Source: Porogramme epimiltina (Eukaryota > Basidiomycota > Agaricomycetes > Polyporales > Polyporaceae). Taken from it: DNA of 64,000 bases. Below are positions 35,897 through 47,916 of this stretch, in pieces. Below the pieces are notes generated by a model. It did no database searches and had not been told where the DNA came from. It saw nothing but the letters and a program-made list of their open reading frames with translations. Within the stretch, counting starts at the first letter, position 1, and every line of letters starts with the position of its first letter. The position numbers and the translations under genes are program-made. The DNA is taken from positions 37,344 through 101,343 of the forward strand of contig FTLJ01000419.1 of the NCBI GenBank assembly GCA_900155495.1, given 5' to 3'.

Positions 35897-38800
35897 ATGT
35901 CCAACAAAGGACCTCGTCGACGCGGCGGTATGGGGCGTAATTCTCAAGGTTTTAATGTCAGCGCGAGCTTCTCCCCCTCCCTTTTCCCCACTTACCCTTC
36001 ATGGAATATGATGCAGCGGCAGCAGCAGCAACAGCAGCAGCAAGCATTCCCAGACATGCCCAATGCGGCCCCCCCTGTGCCATTCAGTTTCTACGACAGA
36101 TTTTCACAGGAGGCCCTCCCAGCTGCTGGATTCCGCGAAGGATTCACTGGCGAATTTGGGTCTAGTCCGACTTTCTGGAGCCCAGACACCACCACCCTCT
36201 TTACCGGACCCCCGAACGCCGACCGATTTCGGCCTAACCAAGGCGACTCCTCCTGGCCACGTCCTGCAGCCTGGAAGGACTCGGAGGCCCCTTGGCCAGA
36301 TCGTCCAGAACCCTTTCCACTACCTCGTACTCCCCAGTGGACTAGGAACGCCCCTCAAGCTACGCGTATGTTTGAACCTTCCGACAACTGGAAACAAACC
36401 CACGGTGAGCGCCCTCGCGGTCGTGACCACTACTCGCCGTCCCAGCCAGTAGCAGAGTCGCAAAGGTATCGACCATACTCCCCCACTCGCAATCGCCTGT
36501 ACCCCCCTTTGAATCCACGATCCGACTCCTACCGACCTGTATACGACGATGACTGGCAGCCCGATGACACCGACCCTTACGACAGCACAAGTCGCGGAAG
36601 TCGTGGAAACCGATACCATTCTAGGTCACCAACACCAGATCGTAAAGACAGACATTATCGCGGTCGTGGCAGCGAACGGTCGGTCAGTCCTGCGTCCTCG
36701 CGTTCTCGCGAGCGTTCTTCCTCTCCGTACGGTCCTCCTCCCCCTCCACCACCTATTCCGAAGCGTGAATCTCCAGAACTTCCTCACCTCGAGTCCCTTC
36801 CTGGCGATTCATCGCAGGGTATACCAATCCCTCTCTCCGCAACCTCCCCTGTTCCACCCCGCTCGCCTTCCGACTCCTCATCGGTGAATTCAGGGGTTTT
36901 GCCCCATCAACAACCGAAATCTCAGCAGGATACTTTATCGCAGTCTGCCTCGTCCACCTGGCCTTCCGCCTCGACCTCTTCTGGCCTTCCTAAACCTTCG
37001 GGAGACCTTCCTCCAAAACCCATACAAATGGTGCAGCCGAAGAAGGGTCAAGGACGCCATACCTTGGGACGACGTTCCTACTTTCACAACGCGCCTGCCT
37101 TCGTGGCCTCAACTCTAGCTATTGATGCGCCATTGATGTACCCCGCGGTATCGAAAAACGCTCCAAGGCCTCCGAATCTCCCCCCTAAACCAGTCCAAGA
37201 CGATGCTAGAAATGTGTACTTCGTGCGTAGTTACGTTTTCCTATGCGTGTCCGAATCTGAATTATGGGGCATAGAGGAAAGCCAGTGATATCAGCAAAGT
37301 GCAGAGCACATCCCCGAACGCTCCTTCGGTAAGTTCCCGCCCCTTTGCCGTGGATTCTCAGTGTAACTTTGATTCGAAGGTCCTACGCGAGAGCACGGAC
37401 ACGGACTCTGTGCGATCTTCGAACTCTCCAGAAGCGAGCAAGCCCGGCGCTTCTAAGTCTTTACCGCACCGAGTAAGGGATTCTAAGTCAGGCCAAGGAG
37501 CTGGTGACGACTCTGACATGGACATGTCGCCCCCGGTCACGCCGATGCTGCAAGAGGCAGTTCCACCGCAACCCCTCAAGGATCAGCCTCGTAGCATTCC
37601 ACCCACTTCATCTGTACCTGGAAAGACTGAAGCCGCGCGCCCTAGCCTTGTCATCAATACCTTAGTCTCCCCCGAGCTACTGCCACACGAGATACCTCCT
37701 GAACGTCCCTCTGGGTCACCTGCCCCTCTGACCTCCGACGTCGGCGTGGGTGGAGCCGGCGGAGACGAGAGTGACATGGACATGTCGTCGCCCGCCTCTG
37801 AATCTCCCCCTTCCCCTCTCCCCGCTGTTCAAGATATTCCCGCACTACCTCTTTCTCCGAAACGATCGCCTCGCGCGTCCACTCCTCCTGGCCTTACTCT
37901 GGCGAATGACGTTGCTAGGCTCCGTGTTGAGTCGATTCCTCCTCCTCTGTCGCTACCCTCCATACCTGAAGACCAGGCCGCAAACACCCCTCCACTGCGT
38001 GTCTCCACGCCTGAGCGTTCCCGGGCGCGGGAAGTTAGCGTTCAGGTATCCCCACATCTTGCTAGAACAGCTGTCTCTCGTCCTCCTGTCGAGAACGGCG
38101 AGCTCTCGCCTCCTGCCAGCGAAGAGACACTCCGGGAGGAGACCGAAGGTATTGAGAAGGACTTAGGAAGTAAGCAGGTGGACGACCTGTCTCGAGGAAC
38201 TGCGAAGGACGTTCCGATGGCCGTCGACGAGCCGTCCTTAGACAGGATTGTTACTGAGATACCTCTGTCTGAGGCTCTCCGCATGGTCGCGAGGTTGCGT
38301 TACCGCCATGACCCTATCACGCAGGAAGCTCGCATAGAACCTATTCTGATTTCCAATCGCCAACTCGTAGACACCGAAGAACCTCCCACTTCTCCTGAAG
38401 AGAAGAGCGTCGTCGAGGCCGTCGCGGAGAAGGAGCAGCAGCAAGCATCCGAAGGAGCGTACGAAGGGACGAAGCACTCGCTGCGAAAACGCTTCGCCCA
38501 ACATCAAGCTGTCCTAGCGGAGAAGGTTGCGCGTCTGCGCAAGGAATATCTCGCCCTGCATGAGAAGTGGCTCGTTCACTGTGCGAAGCTGGACGAAGTC
38601 GCTCGGAACAGTGCACTCGAAGAGGCTGCGGCTGCCGCGTGTCGGACTACACGACGCACGGCCGCGATGGGCGACGCTGTGCGAACCGATCTGGAGATGG
38701 AACAAATTCTGGCGAGCCTCGGGAACGAGGAGCTGACCGACGCGAACCATCTCTCAGCGAAGAATGGGGCGGACATCCCCGACATGGTCTCCGTCACCAG

Positions 38801-40639
38801 AGGTCGTGTGGAGTATATCTACGACGATACCAACAATCTCGTCGAAGACCCACACGATTTCTACAAGCTCGAGACCGGAATCGACGATTGGACGGAGGAC
38901 GAGCGGACGACTATGATTGAGCAATATGCTAAGCACCCGAAGCAGTTCGGCTTCATCGCGGACGCGCTCTCGAACAAGACCCCCGCGCAATGTGTCTCGT
39001 TTTACTATCTCCAGAAGAACACGACCATCGACTTCCGCAAAGCAGTCGCTCAGTTCAACACGATCGGCAAGCGGCGCCGCAGCGGACGCAAGCAGAAGGG
39101 CAACGCGCTTCTAGCGGACATCCTCAAGCATGACGACGAAGTCTCCCAGAACGCTGGCACCAGTGGCTCTGGTCGGCGAAAGCGAGGTGCTGCTTCGACC
39201 CCTGTCCCCACTAGCGCCACCACGGAGACCCCAGACCCCTCGAAAAAGGGCGGCGCGTCAACGTCGAGGCGAGGGACCGCTCAGAACACTCCTACCGCCA
39301 CGCCAACTCCCGATCCCGAACCGATGCCGAAGCGACCACGACGTCGGGCCAATCCTACTGCCAGAGCCGCGGCGGCGAAGGAGCAAGAGCCTGTAGAGGA
39401 AGGTTCGGTAAGTGTTATAAGCCGCTCTCAAGCGCAGTTCGACGCTGATTTACGATTCTGCTCAGGACGACGAGTCGCGACCTGCGAAACGCACTCGCAA
39501 GGGTCGTAAGAGCAAGGCTGATTCGGACGTCGTCGAGTCAATGCTTACTGTGAAGGATACGTCCCCCACCCCTGCGGAGGCCAAGCCCGCGGAACCACCC
39601 GAAGTCCCTACCCGCAAGAGAATACCCGGAAGCAACTCGAGTTGGTCGGATCAGGATAAAGGCAAGTTCCACGCGCCACATACACCCCGCGCCTCCAATT
39701 AGTGATACGGGCCGCCTGACAGCCCTTTTCCTGAAGCTGCTCGCCCAGCACGGTGATGATTATAAGCGAATAGCCGCAGCCATGCCCAATAAGGTCGGTA
39801 GTCCGTAGCACGACACATCTGTCAGCATTTAACGTCCTGCATAGACCACAATCCAAGTCTCAGCGTTCTATCGCTCCAATCTCACAGAAATGCAGCTGGC
39901 GAAGGTGGCAGCACAGGCACCAAAGCGATCACCGACGCCTCACCCTCCAACTCCCCTGGATGTTGCGAAGTTGCGAGTGTCGGGGTACGGGACGACGGCG
40001 ACGGTCCCTGGCGGCACGTCCTCCAGTGCCAGCCAAAAGGGCGGTACCAGCCAGAAGGGCAATGTCGCGCCCGCGTCCCCGTCCCGGACCATTGGGCGTA
40101 TGTCTCCCACTTCTAATGCTACCGCGACTCAGTCGTCTCAGACTCAGAAGGCCCCGGCGCTGGCGCCCCGTGAGCCCGCGAAGCCCCCTGTGCAATACCA
40201 GGGCGGGTTGGCGTCGGCGTTCGCTAGCGCCACGCGCCGCCCGTCCTCGATGGGCATGAACCTGGGATTGGGTATGGGCATGGGCATGGGTGTTAGAGGC
40301 ATCGGCGGAGGCGGCCCACGCCCTACTGCGCTGATGTTCAGGTCGTCGTACCAGCCCTCCGCGACGCTCCAAAACTTCACGCTATCGAGCTTCGTCACTA
40401 GCCGTGCGGACCCACGGCGCGCGGGCCTCCCGATTGACCCGAGCGGCTTCGCACCACCGACGTGGCAGGTGACACCGGCCTCCCTTCCGAGCGCGAGCGC
40501 GAACACAAGCCCGAGTCCCGGTGCGACCTCGGGAGCGGCTGGCGGAGGTGGGGCTCCTCCGGCGTTGGAGACGGCGGAAGACATCGCGCGGGCTCGAGCG
40601 AAGATCGACGCGGAGCAGGGTAACTCTAATTTCATGTAG
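35897..40639 (+). CDS. SNT1: Snt1/NCoR-like SANT-domain corepressor
   Basis: Exons 35897-37222, 37275-39407, 39466-39661, 39723-39793 and 39845-40639 give 1506 residues. The N-terminal 900 residues are disordered: a Gln run (about residue 41-48), Arg/Ser/Tyr-rich and Pro-rich tracts. A coiled segment with AVLAEKVARLRKEYLALHE comes before SANT1 (about 979-1030: DDWTEDERTTMIEQYAKHPK, FGFIADALSNKTPAQCVSFYY). SANT2 lies near 1210-1262 (SSWSDQDKALFLKLLAQHGD, DYKRIAAAMPNKTTIQVSAFY). This double-SANT layout is that of yeast Snt1 in the Set3 histone deacetylase complex and of animal NCoR/SMRT. The third intron (39662-39722) has a GC donor (gcaagt). Nuclear. The C-terminus includes a GLGMGMGMGVRG repeat. 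Confidence 0.92.
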
Positions 40640-41015
40640 GCTGCTATCGACGGGTATTGTTTGTTGATTGGGGCGATCTGTGCTGGGGCTTCATGGTCAT
40701 GAAAGTGCGGTTTGGTATGCGTGTCTGGGCGAAGTTTATTATGCATAATGTCTTTATTATCCCACTTGTACAATTGGCACAACAACGATTCACACCATCC
40801 AATCTCTTTTCTTCTCGTGGTTTGTGTTACAGTGCGCTCGACAGTGGCGAGATGTTGACATGGGCGACCGAATCGTCTGTCACCCGCAACACACTCAGCG
40901 GGAAATGTAGGATGTAAGACGTTTCGCACGCGATAAGGCGATGCCACTACACAAATGTCGCTGTAGACCACATCGATCTCCAGTAAATGAGCCGGCGAGC
41001 CCCTCGGCCGCGAGC
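40640..41015. other. Convergent 3' spacer, SNT1 / PIN4
   Basis: No gene was seen. Confidence 0.5.
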
Positions 41016-41851
41016 CTACTTCCGTCCCTCGACCATGATAATATGATAGCCGAACTGCGTCTTCACGAGAGGGGACAAGACAGGCTTGTCGACCGTGGAC
41101 GGCTGCAGCGCGAACGCGGCGTCCTGGAAAGCTCCCTGCGATCGCCCGTGATCAAATGAGTGAGGAGCGACGCTCGCGGGTCGAGCCTCACGAAGGACGC
41201 ACCACCATCGACCCCCGGACCATCCACCCGAGGCTCCCACCGGCTATTGGAGAAAAGCGTCGGGGTCAGCTCCGAGTCCAAGCCGCGGAGAGCAGGCCGC
41301 AACGAGGTGCGCCACCGCGAGCCGAGACGCACCTTTCGCCTTGTCCTCGGAGTACTCCTGCGCGACCTTGTCGAACCGCTGGCCCTCCTGCGCGGCGCGG
41401 CGTGGCGCGGCGCACGTCCGATAAGCACCGTTCACCGTTCAGCAAGCATTTCGGCTCCGCGCCCGAGCGGGCGAGAGGGAGAGGGGCACGAGGCGCACCT
41501 GGATCTTCGCCAACGCCTCGAGCGCGCGAGACTGCTTCTCGCACAGGATGTGGCGGACGTTCACGGACGTCGCGGCCTTGAGCGCACCGCCCTTGCCTCC
41601 CTGCGCATTCCCGAGGGGTCACCGGTCAGCCTGCGTTCGACATTCAGGAGAGACAATTGCAAAGTGAACCAGATGCCCGCACGACGTGCTGCGCCATGGG
41701 ACGTTTTGCCACACGAGATCTAGACGAGCCGCGGACGAACCTTGCCCTTGTCGTCGTCGCCCGCAGGCGCAGCCTTACCCTTGCCCCCGCCCTTCTTGTT
41801 GTCCGCCGCGGGCTTCTTGTCCGCGGACCCGCCAGATGCCTTTTTGGCCAT
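41016..41851 (-). CDS. PIN4: PIN4-type parvulin peptidyl-prolyl isomerase
   Basis: A small parvulin (about 142 residues) of the Par14/PIN4 class, linked in other eukaryotes to ribosome biogenesis and chromatin. A Lys/Gly-rich basic N-terminus ([17 protein letters not shown], then GGGKGKAAP) precedes the PPIase fold. The fold shows [59 protein letters not shown] and the end [15 protein letters not shown]. It has no WW domain, which separates it from Pin1/Ess1. The gene is cut into short exons; the GGSLGW exon is bounded by a ccaatag acceptor and a gtgcgt donor. The start ATG at 41851 gives the conserved MAKK. Confidence 0.93.
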
Positions 41852-42395
41852 GGTGCGTTGGTGCTCGGCCTTGGGGTGTTGTTCGCAGACTGCCTGCACG
41901 CTCGGTGGCGGTCCAGAGCAAGCTGCTCAGACGCGCGCGGCTGGGCTGGGGGGTCTGGCCTCATTGAGTCTGCCTGCCCGGACTTGGAATGGGCGCGTGT
42001 CCTTTTTCTTGCCGCTCTCTCATCCGAGAACACCCACAAGGCCCACATGAGGCCGCACACAACACGAACACTCCGACAAACACCGTCCCAGATCAACCCA
42101 AAAACACCATATATAACCCGCCACCCCCGCCCCGCGCGCGCGCTCTACTCTCCAGCGGGGCCGAATCGATAAGTAATGCAGTAGGCTACAGCGGCTACTT
42201 TACATCCTGGAGTACATCGTGTACATCGTCTGTCGGGCCGACGTCGGCCGGTTCAAGGCTGCTCTCGTGTGCTAGTCGTCGCTATATCGTCCCGCCGCCG
42301 CTTCCGTCGCCGCACCCTGGCGCCGCGGCGCGAGTAGGTCATCGTGCGCGCGCTGCGTCTCCGCGCAGTGTCGCTAGTGGTCCCCGCAGGGACGC
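41852..42395. other. Spacer between RLI1 3' end and PIN4 promoter
   Basis: Contains a TATA-like tatatat on the minus strand near 42109-42115, about 260 nt before the PIN4 start. No gene was seen. Confidence 0.5.
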
Positions 42396-44636
42396 TCATT
42401 CCTCGAGGAAGAAGTAGTTGCCGGACGCTGTGGGGTCGCAGGTCAGCTGCGTGTTCGCACAAGCGAGGAGGAGGCAGAACTCACCCTTCTGCTCGCGGTC
42501 CTTGACACTGTGCTTCTTGTTCACGCGAGGCCGGTAGTTGGTCGGGTCACGGCGGAACGTGATCTCGAGGGACGCAAGGAACTGGTTCATGCCCGTCAAG
42601 AGTGACTGCGGTCTGAGGAGTGGTACAATGCCTTAGCAAACGTGTGTAGATCCGAGAAAGGGGGCAGAAACACTCACGGGGTAGCAGTTGCCGCGACGGC
42701 GGGCTTACCCTCGAAGACAATGACGCGGTCCGCGAGGTAGGTCGCCATGATGAAGTCGTGCTCGATGATGAACGCCGTCTTCTTCGCGTGGAGGATGAAA
42801 CGCTTGATGACCTTGCTCGCGATGATACGCTGTTCTGAGTCAAGGAAACTATGACGTCTGGATTACCAAATGATGTCCAGAGGGAGCCAAATCATGGGCA
42901 CTCACGAGCTCGGCTCGTCGATGAGGTAAACCTGCACGTTCGGCTTCCCGAGCGCGAGCACAATAGCAACACGCTGGAGCTCTCCTCCTGACAACGTCTT
43001 CACGTCCTGGTCCATGATCGGCTCGAGGTTCATCGGCTTGAGAACGTCCGTGTTGAACTGCGGGTGCATGAACGCAGCCTTGATGCGCTTAAGAAGCAAC
43101 ATCCGGACAGTGCCCGGGAAGCTGGGCGAGATCGTCTGCGGCTTAAGCGAGACCGAGAGCGTCTGCTTCTCAGTCTCCTGGTCGGGGGTGTCACCGGCGA
43201 GGAGCTTGACGAATGTCGTCTTGCCTGTACCGTTCTCGCCCAGCATGACGATGATCTCGGAATCGGTGAATGAGCCGCTCTCGACGGTGAGCTTGAAGCC
43301 GCCGAGAGTCTTCGTCATAGCGGGGTAGGAGTAGTGGCGGGTCTTGTCGATGATGAGCTCTTCTGCAGTCTCGACCATCTTGAACGATAGCGACTCCTCA
43401 CGGAACCGCAGGTTCTCCGTGGGGATGAAACCGTCCAGGAAGATGTTGATACCTGCTTCGCGTTAGCACAATACCGTGATGGGGATGAGTAGAAAGCGTA
43501 CCTTCACGGACAGAGTAGGGCATCGTGACAACACCATACATTGAGGGCTTGCCGTACAAACAACACACGAAGTCGGACAAGTAGTCCAGCACTGACAAGT
43601 CGTGCTCGACTGCGATGACGTAGTTGTTGGGAGTGAGCAGCTCGCGGATGACCTCGGCCGCCTTGAGACGCTGCTTGATATCCAGGTAACTTGACGGCTC
43701 GTCGAACATGTAGACGTCTGCGCGTTGGATGCAGGACATGGCGATCGCGAAACGCTGGAGCTCTCCACCGGACAGCTGGCCAACTTCGCGAGTGAGGACC
43801 TCATTGAGCTCAAGGTCGTCGCACATCTTCTCCTTGTTGTTGAGCTCGAGCTTGCCGTCGAGCATTTGGGAGACGGACATCTGGCCCTTGACGGCACGGG
43901 GGATGTGGTCGACATATTGAGGTTTGATGAGCGCCTTGAGGTTATCCTCGAGGACCTTGGTAAAGTAGTTTTGGAGCTCGGATCCGCGGAAGTACTTCAA
44001 GATTTCTTGCCAGTCGGGAGGGTCCTGGTAAGGAGGTGAGTGGGTTTGATCGTATGTATGAGAGGAAGCGACGAACATCGTAACGCCCGAGGTTGGGCTT
44101 GAGCTTTCCCGCAAGGATTTTGAGAGCGGTGCTCTTGCCGATACCGTTCGTACCAACAAGACCTAGAACCTGACCCGGTCGTGGTGTTGGTAGACGGTGA
44201 AGCTTGAAGGCGTTTGCGGTATAACGGTGGGTGACTTCTGATTCGAGGTTGGTGGGGAGGTTGATGATGGCAATGGCTTCGAATGGACACCTAGAGCAGC
44301 CAAGGTTGGCAAGGCGAAAAAGAGGGAAGGACGGTAGGGAACTCACTTCTTGACGCAGATACCACAACCAATGCAAAGGAACTCGGAGATGAAAGCGATC
44401 TTGTCAGAGGATTTGACCTCAATACACAGCTTCCCTAGCAGCCCGTTTCAGAGATCGCAAGAGAGGTGAGACGGAGAATCGTACCCATTTTGACGACAGG
44501 ACATGACTGCTTTCTGATCAGTGCTTTGGCTCGGTTAGATCTCGAGGGCGCGCACCTTTTTGCATTCCTGCGCGCATCGCTTTGGTTTGCAGCGGTTCGC
44601 GTCGACGATGGCGATACGGGTGATTTTGTCGGCCAT
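42396..44636 (-). CDS. RLI1: ABCE1/Rli1 ribosome recycling ATPase
   Basis: This essential iron-sulfur ABC protein splits ribosomes after termination. The N-terminus ([19 protein letters not shown]) and [18 protein letters not shown] carry the two [4Fe-4S] ferredoxin sets. ABC1 has Walker [10 protein letters not shown], signature [12 protein letters not shown] and [11 protein letters not shown]2 has [21 protein letters not shown] and DEPSSYLD. The C-terminus [15 protein letters not shown] is restored by a short last intron (gtgagt...cacag). Reading through that intron would insert about 20 non-conserved residues. About 600 residues, cytosolic. Divergent from the first reductase across 424 nt. 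Confidence 0.97.
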
Positions 44637-45059
44637 GGTCGACGGTGTGGGGTATGGAGGGGGAGGTGGCTGAGAGAGGGCGGGGCGAGGATTGAGGAGG
44701 GTATATGCCTCTGGTGCTGGGCCTCCCGCTTGCATCGGCTCCGCGAAATTTCAAGTCACGTGAAAAGACGGAAATTGCCCCGACGCGATTGGCCAGATAA
44801 TCGTGCCCATCTGGGCCACCGAGCGCCAGCCAGCAGTCCATCGGGACCGCCTCGACGTCATCATCCGCCTGACTCTCGCCAACGGGCCCAGGACTCGGAG
44901 CAACGCTGGCGATTAAAGGTGCATATCAAAACCCACTGGTACTCCGAGTGGCTGATCAAGCGTAGTTGGTTCTTGATTCTCATCGTGACGCCAGGGGGCT
45001 CCATATAAAAGGTCTTGTACCTTCTGCGCCAATGTGATTACTTCTCTCGATTACTGATC
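44637..45059. promoter_or_regulatory. Divergent promoter region, RLI1 / reductase 1
   Basis: Shared upstream region of an essential translation gene and a probable metabolic gene; the reductase side has a strong TATA box. Confidence 0.55.
45004..45010 (+). promoter_or_regulatory. TATA box of reductase 1
   Basis: A consensus tataaaa, 50-56 nt before the ATG at 45060, giving a very short leader. Confidence 0.7.
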
Positions 45060-46243
45060 ATGCCCGCTATACATGCAGGAAAGGTACTAGTAACAGGTGC
45101 AAACGGGTTCATTGCCGGTTGGATTATCAAAAACCTCCTTAAACGTGGCTTTTCTGTCCGTGGAACGGTCCGTTCAGTGCACAAGGCGGACGCCATTCGG
45201 GCAGCGATCACAGTCAATGGAGATAACCTTGACTTTGCTGTCGTTGAAGATATCACCGCTGTATGTTCACAATTTAGTCCGTCGACACCACACTCTGACA
45301 CTGTTCTCCTCTAGCCAGGTGCATTTGATGACGCTCTAAAGGGTATCGATGCTATCGTACACACCGCCTCCCCGGTCACGCTCGTCGCCTCCGACCCCGA
45401 GGAGCTCATCCGTCCCGCTGTGAATGGTACAACGGGCATCATTCAGAGCGCAAGCGCTCCAGGATCTACTGTCAAGCGTATCGTGGTCGTCTCCTCCCTC
45501 GCTACGGTCGTCGACACCGCACGCCCCGTACCAGTAGTGTTCACCGAGGCAGACTGGAACGAAACCGACCCCGCGCAGGTCCGGGAGAAGGGAGTCGACG
45601 CCCCACAAGTGTCCAAATACCGCACCAGCAAGACTCTGGCCGAATGCGCTGCTTGGAACCTGTTCGCAGAAGGCAAGACGAAGGGAGACATCGGCTGGGA
45701 TCTCGTCGTGCTCTGTCCTCCTTGGGTGTTTGGGCCACAGTTAGGCGCGAGCTCGCCCACCGAGCTGAGCACCTCCTCGGGCAAGTGGTTCGAGCTCGTG
45801 GTAAAGGAGGAGGGTGAGATCCCCACATGGAGCAGAGGGTGAGCGTCATGACACAACTGCCGTCAAACTATAGCTGACCGCCTACATAGGAGCTGGACGG
45901 ACGTCCGCGACTTTGCGGAAGCTACGACCTTGTCGCTTACGCGACCCGAAGCTGGTGGTGAACGATTCATTATATCAACTGAACCATTTGTATGGGAACA
46001 GTGGAGTGCGTCGCGTTCCATCTTCTCTGTATACGTGCGCTGACTTCGAAATACTCGCCTCTAGTTGCTCTAGGGCGTGGCCTCTTGGGAAAGGAAGGTT
46101 CGAAGGAGCCTCCCAAGGACATTATCCACGAACACACCTTTGACTCGAAGAAGTCCAGGGAGGTGTTGGGATTGCATTATCGTGGTATGGAGGAGACCGC
46201 CGCATTCATGATCAGTGACTTCAAGGCTAAGGGGTGGTGCTGA
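45060..46243 (+). CDS. NAD(P)-dependent epimerase/reductase 1 (extended SDR, DFR/Gre2-like)
   Basis: Extended short-chain dehydrogenase of the dihydroflavonol reductase, cinnamoyl-CoA reductase and methylglyoxal reductase (Gre2) group, likely an NADPH carbonyl reductase. Exons 45060-45260, 45315-45838, 45890-46005 and 46065-46243 give 339 residues. The NADP-binding loop is VTGANGFIAGW with VRGTVRS. The catalytic YRTSK and the earlier Ser of VVSSLATV are in place. Family blocks DLVVLCPPWVFGP, DVRDFAEA and GGERFIIS follow. It is a tandem duplicate of the gene at 46603-47864: exon 1 (201 nt) and exon 3 (116 nt) have identical lengths. Cytosolic; the substrate cannot be told from the sequence. 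Confidence 0.92.
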
Positions 46244-46602
46244 GCCATGTCTGCCGTTGGATGTTATCGCTGTCAATCATAATCTTCTTCCTGCATTCCG
46301 TACGCGTCGCGTGTTCTAGCCCCTCAAATGCCTTCTCAATGTCATTATGACTCGAGCTGCCGCAGGTCAAATCATGTGAAGGGCCAAAATTCCCATGTTC
46401 AGCATTCCTAACACGGCGTCTTTACTACCACCGGCAACCTTGTGTGTCTCCGCCCTCGCCTTCGCCGTGGCACTTACGCAGTACTATCAAAAACCCAGAC
46501 TCTCTTACGAAGCCCGTGATCCCATGCCCCCATAATACCCTACTTAAAGGGCCCTTCACATACGCGATGTGCTGAAGGTGGTCTTCTCCCTCCTATCTAC
46601 AC
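46244..46602. other. Spacer between tandem reductases
   Basis: Holds the promoter of reductase 2 with a TATA-like cttaaagg at 46543-46550, 53-60 nt before the ATG. No gene was seen. Confidence 0.5.
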
Positions 46603-47864
46603 ATGTCGTCCATCGACGCAGGGAAGGTCCTTGTCACCGGGGCCAATGGCTTTATCGCGGGCTGGGTCATCAAAACCCTCCTCGAACGTGGCTTCTCCGT
46701 GCGTGGCACAGTACGCTCCGCCGACAAGATCCCCCGGGTCCAGGAGGTCTTCCCTGAATACGCTGATCACCTCGAGCTCGTCGTCGTCCCGGACATCGCT
46801 GCGGTAAGCACCCCTTTTGCCCCCCTGGTCTTAATCAAGGCTCATCCAAGGCCCCTGAGTTGACAGGAAGGTGCGTTCGACGCCGCGATCGTCGGAGTTG
46901 ACGCGGTCGTGCACGCCGCAGGCCCCGTCGGTCTCATCCGGGGAGACCCCGCGGCGTTCCTCCGCGCCGCAGAAGAGGGCACCGCGTCCCTCCTCCGGAG
47001 CGTGTCCGCGCCCGCCTCCACCGTCAAGCGCGTCGTGCACATCTCCTCCATCGTCGCGATCACGTACGACACCGTTGTGCCGCCGCCGCCGCCCGAGGAG
47101 GCCGACGCGCCCCCGCGCGTGTGGACGCCCGCGGACTGGAACGAGCGCGCGGTGAGCCAGGTGCGCGCGGCCGTCGCGAGCCCTGGCCCGGACGGCGCGA
47201 GCGCGTCACTCGCGACGGTGTACCCCGCGTGCAAGGTCCTTGCTGAGCGCGCGGCATGGGCGGCGTTTGAGGCGGAGACGGCGAAGCGCGGTGGGGAGGG
47301 AGAGGGGTGGGACCTCGTCGTTGTGTGCCCGCCGTGGGTGTTCGGGCCTGTGCTGGGCGCGCGCGAGCCGGAGGAGATGGCCTTCACGGCGGGGTACTGG
47401 ATGCGCCATGTTGTGAAGCGGGAGGGTATCATGCCTGACAATATGCGCACGTGAGTCTTCCCGTTTTCAGAAGGGTTCAGGGTGACGGAAATGTGGCTGA
47501 CGGGTACGCTAGGGTGTGGATTGACGTGCGCGACCTCGCGGAAGCGATATGCAGGGCCCTCAGCACGCCTGAAGCCGGCGGAGAGCGATTCATTGTGGCC
47601 ACAGAGATGTTCGAGTGGTCAGAATGGGGTGAGTGGACATCTCCTTGTGTTAATGGCGGTCCCTCAACACAATCTGCAGTTGCTATTGCGGAGAAGCAAC
47701 TCGGCAAGAGGGACACATCGAGCGACGCTGAGGGCCCTAAGATACAATTCCAGCATGGCTACGACAACAAAAAGGCGGAGGACATCTTGGGGATGCGGTG
47801 GCGGAGCAAGGAAGAGGCGGCGGCATTCATGATTGCAGACTATGGGAGCAAAGGGTGGATATAA
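46603..47864 (+). CDS. NAD(P)-dependent epimerase/reductase 2 (extended SDR, DFR/Gre2-like)
   Basis: Tandem copy of reductase 1. Exons 46603-46803, 46867-47450, 47513-47628 and 47680-47864 give 361 residues. The cofactor loop is VTGANGFIAGW; the catalytic site is YPACK with an upstream Ser in ISSIVAI. DLVVVCPPWVFGP and IDVRDLAEA are conserved. A Pro run (PPPPPEEADAP) and an Ala/Gly-rich insertion before the catalytic Tyr are missing from copy 1 and account for much of its extra length. This insertion is markedly more GC-rich than the rest. The gene ends only 52 nt from the 3' end of SDR-B on the opposite strand. Confidence 0.92.
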
Positions 47865-47916
47865 GTTTCGGCCGATGTTGTACGGTTGCGTTTTTAAGGA
47901 GGGTTACGCTCCGATC

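Noticed and set aside
42420..42490. About 20-residue insertion near the Rli1 C-terminus
   Set aside because: It is a short intron with gtgagt donor and cacag acceptor; removing it restores the conserved DREQKxSGNYFF end.
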